Positions 9,068-15,781 of a stretch of 15,781 nucleotides of DNA are shown here, in pieces. The stretch's first letter is position 1; each line of letters opens with the position of its first letter. The notes beneath the pieces were generated by a model that was not told the origin of the DNA, ran no database searches, and saw nothing but the letters and a program-made list of their open reading frames with translations. Where the stretch lies: the NCBI GenBank assembly GCA_001430745.1, contig KQ481983.1:3368997-3384777 (forward strand), in the 5' to 3' direction. The position numbers and the translations under genes are program-made. The DNA is from Auxenochlorella pyrenoidosa (lineage: Eukaryota; Chlorophyta; Trebouxiophyceae; Chlorellales; Chlorellaceae).

Positions 9068-10828
9068 TCACACAAGGCCCACCGCAGCGGGCGGCGGCAT
9101 GCGCTCCACCGCACCCGCGCCCTCCAGCAGGGAAAACAGGAACAGGTTGTTGATGGGCGCCCCCTTGCGCCCCAGCGCCTTGATCACCTCATTAGCCACC
9201 ACCCCGCCCACAATGGCATTGATGGCTGGCATGTCCTCCCCTTCTGAGGCATACGCCGCCAGCGCCTCTGCAGGGAGCGCAGCCGTGTCGACGCCGGCAG
9301 TGCCTGCCTCCTCCGCCCAGGCCGCCGCCAGCGCCTGCCCATCTGCCGCGTCTGGGAAGCGGCCGTGCTGCTGCTCAAAGCGTGCAGCCGCTGCAAGGCG
9401 GCGGCAGAAACCGTGCGTTCGCAGTGAGGGCAGCAAACCAGCAGCCAGGGGGGGGGGGGGCTGGCAGGAAGATCGCCCCACCAAGCCCTCTGCGGCTGCA
9501 GGTGGGCTTGGGTTGCACGCATGCCTACAGGCCATGCAAGCACAGCAGAGCGATGCCAGAACACAGCCCCCCTTCCCCCTTTCCGGGCCCACCTCGCAGC
9601 AGCAGGTACAGCTTGCTGAGCCGCTTGAGGCTGATGCCCTTCAGGCCGCAGCCCAGCGCCTCGCCCCAGCTGGCAAAGCAATCTGTGTGCTCCTCCGCCG
9701 TCTTGCTAATGCTGCCGTCCGCCTGCTCCTCCTTCTTCTGCAGGGGGTCCCACAGCATCGGCCACTGGCATTGGACTCACAGATTTGAGTGGTTGGGTGC
9801 GTCGGCTGTGCAGGCTGGTCGACCTCACCGCACCCACACTTGCGAGGCCGCTGTCGTACTCCGCTGCCCGACGCAGCCTTCCCCTGTTCCGACGCGCACC
9901 AGCGCGGCATTGCAACATTGCAGAGCTGGGCAGCTGGTCATGCGCTGCCCCGACGCCAGGCGCGGGCTCCCCACTGCCCCCCACCCCCAGAAGCGCACCT
10001 CCACAACGTAGCGATGCTCCTGCAGGTCGGCGAATGCCCAGCCGTAGATCCCCCGGCAGGCGCCCGCGTAAAAGGCCACCCCAGCCTGCCGGCACGCTGC
10101 ATCCGCTGCCGCCACAGTGCCGGCCGGCTGCCCGCAGAGCAGCAGCAGGTCGTGCTGCTGCAGGGCCTCGGGCGCAAGCGCCGCCGACAGCGGCCCCGGC
10201 AGCGCCGACACCTTGACAAAGGGGTTCATCTCTTGCAGCGTTGCTACGCACGCCTCAGCCACGCTGCAACATGAGGAGGGGGGGGGGCGGGGCGGGGGGG
10301 GGGGGATGTGATGCCAGGCCAAGCTGTGGACAGTGCGCTGGCCAACAGCGGGAAGCGAGTGGGCTCTTGTTGCATGGTTGCAGACTTAGAGATTAACCAT
10401 GTCACTGCAGGCTGAGCTCCATGGAACGCACGTCGATTCCGCAGCCGCATCAGGCGGCACCAGAAAGTTGGACGGTGGGCGGGCGGAGCAGGGCGTGTCG
10501 TCGACGAGCGTCACCGACCCCACGCCCGCGAGCACAATGTTCTTGGCCACTTCTGCCGCCAGGCCCGTGCAACCCGCAATGAGCACGCGTGCTGCGCTCA
10601 GCCTGCAGGGTGCAAGGCAACATGCATTTGATCAGCAGGTGACGGTCGGTGGGCGGCGTGGCGGCAGTGGCGCATGGCATGGCGGCAAGTGATCGCTCGC
10701 CTCTTCTGCGTCTCCACGCCCCACACGCGCAGCTGGCGGTCATAGATCGCCGCCTCGTGTTCTGTCAGCTCCTGCGGCTGCCCCGCTGCTGGGGCGGCAC
10801 CTTGCTGCTCCTGGCGGGGCTCTGCCAT
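9068..10828 (-). CDS. SAE1: SUMO-activating enzyme E1 subunit 1 (SAE1/AOS1), complete
   Basis: With SAE2 this protein forms the heterodimeric E1 that adenylates SUMO, mainly in the nucleus; the catalytic cysteine belongs to SAE2. Exons on the minus strand: 10828-10701, 10602-10432, 10263-9999, 9737-9593, 9390-9068 (TGA at 9070-9068). Phases agree and give 343 residues, close to human SAE1 (346). Near residues 25-48 it reads AAIYDRQLRVWGVETQKRLS, with the Arg that contributes to adenylation in the family. The nucleotide-binding loop follows (VLIAGCTGLAAEVAKN, then TLVDD), with an Ala where G-x-G-A-E is usual. GIYGWAFADLQEH matches the family's GYHGYTFANLGEH. The end AINAIVGGVVANEVIKALG, then INNLFLF, matches CAVVGGILAQEIVKAL and HNNFFFF. 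Intron 1 needs a GC donor (AGAG|GCGAGC), with an otherwise perfect family join QKRLSAARVL. The exon 3 to 4 junction could shift slightly. Confidence 0.95.
10278..10305 (-). repeat. Long C tract (G tract on plus strand) in SAE1 intron 2
   Basis: G runs interrupted only by two C bases on the plus strand. In the SAE1 transcript this is a C-only tract ending about 14 nt before the acceptor. The plus strand is a strong G-quadruplex candidate, and the run lengths may be assembly-sensitive. Confidence 0.8.
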
Positions 10829-11197
10829 CGCCAATGTGCAGTGTTTCAAAGCGACAGAGCAAATTGGATCGCGCGATGGTGCCATAGGCACCCACAATTT
10901 TCAATGACCAGCCCGTGCTGCGGGACCGCTGATCATGGAGCTTTTTGCGCGTCCTGTTGTTGATCGATCGCCTTGTTGGGCGATCACCGTCGAGGAAGCG
11001 AGTTCCGCTGCCTCCTGTCGCTGGACGCGACCTGTTTCCGTCTCCCTCCTTGTTGGCTGAGCGCTTGCGGCACCTGGCCTGCTCATTGCAGCCGTGAGAT
11101 CGCTCAGCGTGACGGCGATCGGCCCAGCACCCCTCCACCTTGCGCGGTCACCACCGCCCCCGCCACTCCCGCCGGCGCCACCACCGGGCCAGCAGCC
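10829..11197. promoter_or_regulatory. Divergent promoter region of SAE1 and CCZ1
   Basis: Only 369 bases separate the two start codons, so both promoters and 5' UTRs must share this segment unless further upstream non-coding exons exist. It contains a perfect palindrome ATCGCGCGAT at 10868-10877 and a 7-bp stem (GATCGCC and GGCGATC) around a 6-nt loop at 10966-10985. Any regulatory use is inferred. Confidence 0.5.
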
Positions 11198-13784
11198 ATG
11201 TTGCAGCTGCTGGTCTTTGATGCACGGCGGGGCAACAGAGAGGGGCAGGAGGACGACAAGGTGCTGGCCTGGTACCCGCCCGGCCTGCCGCCCGCGCACC
11301 AGAGCGGGCTGGCCGGCCTGCTGCACGGCCTGCTGCTCTTCACCGCCAACTTTACCGGCGCCCAGGCAGGCTGCGGGTGCTTGGGGCTGCCTGCGCCTGG
11401 CAGGGCACCGCACATGGGCCAAGGATGAATGCTTGCTCTGTTGAGTAGTGTTGAGTAAGCACCAATTCTTGCAGGCCAGCCGCCGAGCAGCCTGGGAAGC
11501 CATCAGGGCCAGAGCCCCACCCTGGCAAGCTCCGGCCCGGCCGCCCTGCTGCAGCGGCCAAGCTTTGACTGCGTCGAGACAGACAGCGGCACCTGGGTGC
11601 TGCTCGAGGCCGAGCCACACATCTGGTTTGCAGCGGTGCGCACCGGACAGAAAGAGCTGGCAGCCGGCCTGTCTGCAGCCCGGCAGCCTGGCTGAGCTGT
11701 CCATTGCCCAGGGGCCTGCCCTCCTGTGGCGATGCAGCTGCCCGCACACAATTGCCGAGCTCTACACCCTGCATGAGCCTCCCAGTGGCCTGACTTGCGG
11801 TCCTTTCTGGCCTTGCTGTGCCACGCCAGCCCTGCCAGCTGTCTGTCGCGCCGCATGCTCATGCCCCAACCGGCTCACCGCCCCAATTGCCTCCTGCGGG
11901 TGCAGCTGGCGCCGCGGGCGTGGCTGCCGCGCCACGCGGGCGAGCTCAACCTGCGGTCGGTGCTGGCGCAGGCGCACCTGCTGACCACCGTGCTGTGCGG
12001 CAGCGTGCAGGGCATGCTGGACCAGGTGCGCCGCGCTGCCCCAAGGGCTGGGCGCAGCATCGCGCCCGCCTGCAGCTCGGTGCTTGTTAGCGGCGGCAGC
12101 ATGAGGGATTCCGTGGGGCTATGTCGCAGCGTGCAGGGTCTGCCGGCCTGGGAGCATGGAGGTTGCCAAGGAGGTCAGCATGTTCAGGCAGGCAGTATGT
12201 CCAGGCAGGCAGGCTGCCCCCCTTCCAACGCTGGTGGGCCGCCCGAGTGCAAGCCCGCAGGCCTCGGTGCACCTACCCTGCCTGGCAGCACATGCCCGAG
12301 CGCTGCTTGGCACTCAGCCCTGCCCCCCGCCCTCGCTCACTGCACAGGACCCCGAGGGCAGCCTGGCGCGGCTCAGCCTGCAGGCCGTGCTTCACCAGGC
12401 GGGCCGCCAGCTGGGCAGCCCCCACAGCTGGCAGCAGCGCGAGCTGCGCAACCCGCTGATGGACGCGGCGCTGCCGCCCAGCCTGGCGCTGGCCCCGCAC
12501 GCCGCGCTGGGCGCGCAGAGCCTGGCAAACCTGGCGCGGCACGCGGCGCTGGGCGGGCGGCGGCCCGTGGCCGGCGTGATGCTCCTGTACGGCCCGCACC
12601 TGCTGTGGAGCAGCCTGCCGCCGCGCGACACCGCCGCCGTGTTTGCGCTGCTGGCCACAGGCCTGCTGCACGCCAGCAGCAAGAGCAGCAGTGGAGGCAG
12701 CGGCGGCGCCGGTGCCGCGGGCCAAGGCAGCAGCGGCAGCGCAAACGTTGCTGCAGGCGGCGTGGCGCTCTCAGACCTGCGCCCCCTGGATGGCGGCGCC
12801 TGGCAGCAGCTGCCCAGCGGCTTCCTGGTGCAGCGAGGCAGCGGCAGCGGCAGCGGCGGCGGCGGCACAGACGGCCCTGCCGACGCGCCTGCCATCTCGG
12901 TGCCTGTGGTGCACCTGCAGCAGCGGCCCGCAGACCAGCAACCCCAGCATGCCCAGCAGGCAGGGGCGGAGGGGCAGCCAGCCGCGGGCAGCGGCAGCAG
13001 CGGGAACTCACAAGCTGGCGCGCTGGAGCTGCACCCCCACCACCTGCTGCCGCTGCTTGAGGGCAAGCTGCTGATGGCGCTGCTGCTGGGCGGCGGCACG
13101 CGGCTGCTGACCCCGCCCCTGCTGGCAGGGCTGCATGCGTTGCTGGCGGCGCCGGCAAAGCAGCTGGCGGCGCAGGTGGGCTCAGTCGGACAATGCTGGC
13201 TCTGGATGGTGTGCATCGAGCGGCCCAGTCCTGCTGGCATGGCGGCCCGGGCTTGCATCACTGCATGCGCCGCTCGTGTGCTCCCCCCACCCTCCCCGCC
13301 CCGTTCGGCCCCTGCGTGCCCCCCACAGATTGGGGAGGATCTGCGCGCCAGCCGCGTGGAGGCGGCCCACCTGCCGGGCTTCCGCTACCTGTACCAGGAC
13401 GAGGGCCAGCAGGTGGTGCGCGCCTCGCCCCGCGCCAAGGTGTCTGCCATGAGCCACCACGCGCGCGCGCTGGCGGCCGCTGTGCGCGACTCTCTAAAGC
13501 CACTGCCTGGCGGCGCCAGCAGCGGCGCAGCAGCAGGGGGCGCGGGTGCAGGCAGCGGCGGCGCAGGGCTTGAGGCAGCACCCCTAGCCGAGGGGGCCGC
13601 CCAGCCTGGGGACCACGAGATTTTGGAGGTGCTGGCAAAGAGCAGCCAGGAGTGCTGGGCGGCGGCGTGGCGGCCGGGCGACGGCCGGCAGCTGCTTGCG
13701 GTGCGGGAGCGGCGGTCGGAGCGGGAGCCGGCCGAGGCGGCAGAGGTGATGCAGGCCTTTGCGTCGTCGCACTTCTACATGTGA
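11198..13784 (+). CDS. CCZ1: Vacuolar fusion protein CCZ1, complete
   Basis: Longin-domain subunit of the Mon1-Ccz1 complex, the guanine-nucleotide exchange factor for Rab7 on late endosomes and vacuoles. Exons: 11198-11365, 11480-11635, 11906-12025, 12348-13175, 13329-13784 (TGA at 13782), about 575 residues. The start MLQLLVFDARRGNREGQEDD matches the remembered Arabidopsis LQLCIFDLRRGQTEGQELDK. EAEPHIW in exon 2 matches EAEPDIW, and DPEGSLARL in exon 4 resembles the plant EPTGGLTRS. The second longin core VAGVMLLYGPHLLWSSL (near residue 222) fits FLYNDQLIWSGL. The end AEVMQAFASSHFYM fits the family. Longer than plant CCZ1 because of Gly/Ser/Gln-rich inserts near residues 256-290, 311-372 and 485-505. 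Intron 1 needs a GC donor: either CAG|GCAGGC with acceptor at 11479, or a donor at 11370 with acceptor at 11474 (three residues more). Confidence 0.92.
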
Positions 13785-14008
13785 AGGGAGTGCCTCCAGC
13801 AGCGGCCTCCCTTTGGCGAATTGCCGGCCTGTTCTGAGCACGGCAGCGGCAGGCATCGGCGCTTGCACTACCTGCAGCACTGCCTCATCTCTCTTCTGAT
13901 TCACACTCAAACCCACAGAAAAATTGCATTGCTCTGAACGAAAATTCCAAACAGGGTGGCCATGCAGAGGGCTGGGGTAGGAGGGAGGCCAGCCCTGCCT
14001 GCGTGCTG
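13785..14008. other. Convergent 3' region of CCZ1 and FO synthase
   Basis: 224 bases between facing stop codons. No coding signal. It should hold both 3' UTRs, so the two transcripts probably overlap or nearly touch. Confidence 0.55.
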
Positions 14009-15658
14009 TCAGAGCAGCACCGCCGGCTGAGGCGCCAGCGCCTTGCGCGCCTGCCCCTCTGGCGCGGCGCCGTACAGCGTGGTGCGCTGCACCGGCTGCC
14101 GCCCCGCCTGCTGGATGAGCTGCACCATGCGCTGCGGGCTGAGCTCCTGGCCGTGCGCTGCGCCCGCTGCACGCGTGATGCTCTCGTTCATCAGCACGCC
14201 GCCCATGTCGTTGCAGCCGGCTGCAGGGCAGGGAAGCAAGGGAGGCGAGCCCCAGGCACAGAGGGTTCTGAGAACAGCCTCCCATTGGCGGCCAACCACC
14301 AGGTCCAAAAGGGCGCTGCTGGCCGGACACTGACACCACCGCTGGTTGTTGGCGGCAGGCTGGTGGGAGCGAGCGAGCGGCGGCACCGAGGGTACATCAG
14401 GCGGGGGGGCCTGCCAGTCGTGAAGGTCTCACCAGCCAGCAGCTGCGCTGCACGCTGCGGCCCCATCTTGACCCAGGAGGCTTGGATGTTGGTGATGTGG
14501 GGGTGCAGCGCCAGGCGCGCCACCGCGTGCAGCAGGAAGCACTCGCGCAGGGTGGGCCCGCGCCGCGCGGCGCCTGCGGGCGCGGCATAGCGGCAGGGGC
14601 GCCGGCACTCTGTGCTGTGCTCTGCTGGCAGCGCGATTGGGGAAATAGCTCTCATTCATCTGCACTTTTCGCCAACAGGGAGGCGCAGCCTCGCTGCCAG
14701 CAGAGCTGCAGTAAGCGCACCTCCGGGACCCCAGCATGCCCGGTCCCTCCTCCCTAGCCCCTCCTAGCCCTGCACCCCCGCACCCACCCCTGAGGTACAG
14801 CGGCGCCTCCATGTGCACAAAGGGCAGCGGAACAAACTCGGAGATGCCGCCGGTGCGCTTCTGCAGGCCGCGCAGGAGCGCCAGGTGGCGCGCCCAGTGC
14901 GCGGGGGTGTCCACGTGGCCGCACATGATGGTGGAGGTGGAGCGCAGGCCCACTGCAGGCCGAAGAGGCAGCATGGATTAAGGCAATCAACGCTCAAGGG
15001 GTGTGGTGCTGCCAAGCCACGACGGCTGAGGTGGAGCGCAGGCCCACTGCAGGGCAAAGCAAAGATCGCGCCCAGTCCCAAAGGGTGGGACTCAGGAGCT
15101 GCGGATGGGCGATGGCTGGGCGCAGCAACAGGCCTAGGCAGCAGGGCTTGCACAGGCGCAGCAGGTGCGCCTCTTCACAGCCTGGGCACTGGCAGGCACT
15201 GTTGACCGCGGGAACATGCCAAGCCACGTTGAACCACCGTTGTTCACCCACCAGAGTGCGCGGTCTCCACCACCTCGAGCCACTCTGCCGTGCTGAGCTT
15301 GTCGGGGCACAGCACAGCACGCACAGCGTCGTCCAGCACCTCGGCCGCCGTGCCCGGCAAGCTGCCCAGCCCTGTGGGGCAGAGCGGGTCGGCTGGCGTG
15401 TCTGAGAAGAGTGGCGCTGCACATGCCAGTTGGCCCGTGTGGTGAACAGGCTGATTCCCAGCCCTGCACACCGCCAGCACGGACAAATGCACACGCATTG
15501 CATGCTGACGCCCTCCTCTGCAGGCAGGCAGGCAGACAGGCCGGCAGGCTGGCGGGCGGGCAAGCGAGCGAGGAGGCTCACCCGCGTCCCGCAGCGCCGC
15601 CAGGTACCTGTGCAGGGGCCAGCCCAGCGTGGCGGCGCCCTGCTGCACCTCCAGGGGG
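14009..15658 (-). CDS. cofH: FO synthase, CofH-type domain (C-terminal part; 5' partial)
   Basis: Radical-SAM enzyme joining tyrosine-derived 4-hydroxybenzyl to diaminouracil on the route to FO (8-hydroxy-5-deazaflavin), the chromophore of coenzyme F420 and of some algal photolyases. Minus-strand exons in the window: 15658-15582, 15371-15252, 14952-14788, 14573-14433, 14220-14009 (TGA at 14011-14009). All introns are GT-AG and phases fit, giving about 237 residues. Family marks in order: [35 protein letters not shown] with [104 protein letters not shown]. These match FbiC/CofH rather than the related MqnC/MqnE. The Cys cluster binding the Fe-S centre and any fused CofG half lie beyond the right edge. 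Bases 15659-15781 look like intron. Confidence 0.93.
14934..14959 (-). repeat. 26-nt direct repeat, copy 1: true acceptor and exon start of cofH
   Basis: Exact match to 15028-15053, offset 94 nt. On the minus strand it holds the CTGCAG acceptor and the first exon bases (TGGGCCTGCGC...). Use of this copy continues [14 protein letters not shown] in frame. Confidence 0.9.
15028..15053 (-). repeat. 26-nt direct repeat, copy 2: decoy acceptor inside the cofH intron
   Basis: Exact copy of 14934-14959 within the intron 14953-15251, upstream of the real acceptor in transcript order. Splicing here keeps GLRSTS in phase but then reads [10 protein letters not shown] and a stop codon, so it would truncate the protein. 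Confidence 0.9.
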
Positions 15659-15781
15659 CTGCAGGACGGGGGAGGACAGCAGGCCGGTGTGGAGGCAGGG
15701 TACAGGGGGCGGGGCGCTGCCAAAGGCAGGGCGGAGCCGTCGCACGCAAGGAGCAGGGTGTGGCCCCCCCGGCCACGACCC

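Noticed and set aside
10940..10955. E2F-like site (TTTTTGCGCG) in the SAE1/CCZ1 promoter
   Set aside because: It differs from the TTTSSCGC consensus by one base, and GCGC-containing matches are common in such GC-rich DNA.
12156..13784. Single 542-codon plus-strand frame starting at 12156
   Set aside because: Its first 64 codons lie in the CCZ1 intron 12026-12347 and it reads through the intron 13176-13328. The real gene starts at 11198; the frame is just the last two exons joined by stop-free introns.
15520..15570. GGCA-rich repeat array, considered as a CRISPR-like or satellite array
   Set aside because: The units are 4-nt degenerate GGCA/GGCG repeats without regular spacers; it is simple-sequence intron DNA in the FO synthase gene.

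Overview
The window looks like nuclear DNA of a green microalga, most likely a Chlorella-type trebouxiophyte. It is very GC-rich. Genes are split into many short exons by introns of roughly 115-320 nt, genes sit close together on alternating strands, and the decoded proteins resemble plant and algal orthologues. I see no bacterial operon, Shine-Dalgarno pattern, CRISPR array, viral gene or intact transposon. All gene models were spliced by hand: every junction was chosen so that AG acceptors, GT or GC donors, reading phase and remembered family motifs agree. No alignment was run.

Layout from left to right: (1) 1-1964, plus strand: the C-terminal TPR part of CDC27/APC3, a subunit of the anaphase-promoting complex, cut off at the window's left edge. 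(2) 2467-3068, minus: QCR8, a complete 72-residue subunit of mitochondrial complex III in three exons. (3) 4195-7718, plus: a non-canonical nucleotidyltransferase of the TUTase/poly(A) polymerase type in eleven exons. (4) 8047-8527, minus: a possible 79-residue single-pass membrane protein of unknown function. (5) 9068-10828, minus: SAE1/AOS1, the small subunit of the SUMO-activating enzyme, five exons, complete. (6) 11198-13784, plus: CCZ1, half of the Mon1-Ccz1 activator of Rab7, five exons, complete. (7) 14009-15658, minus: the C-terminal part of a CofH-type FO synthase, cut off at the right edge.

The genes alternate between convergent pairs (CDC27/QCR8, nucleotidyltransferase/small protein, CCZ1/CofH) and divergent pairs (QCR8/nucleotidyltransferase, SAE1/CCZ1). 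They belong to unrelated housekeeping routes: ubiquitin and SUMO conjugation, respiration, RNA tailing, vesicle traffic and deazaflavin synthesis. I find no sign of a functional cluster or a new defence-type system. The points most worth following are splicing oddities (four inferred GC-AG introns, a duplicated splice acceptor inside the CofH gene, a 10-nt tandem acceptor, an in-frame intron in CCZ1), a dispersed repeat of about 120 nt present twice, the deazaflavin gene, and the unknown small protein.
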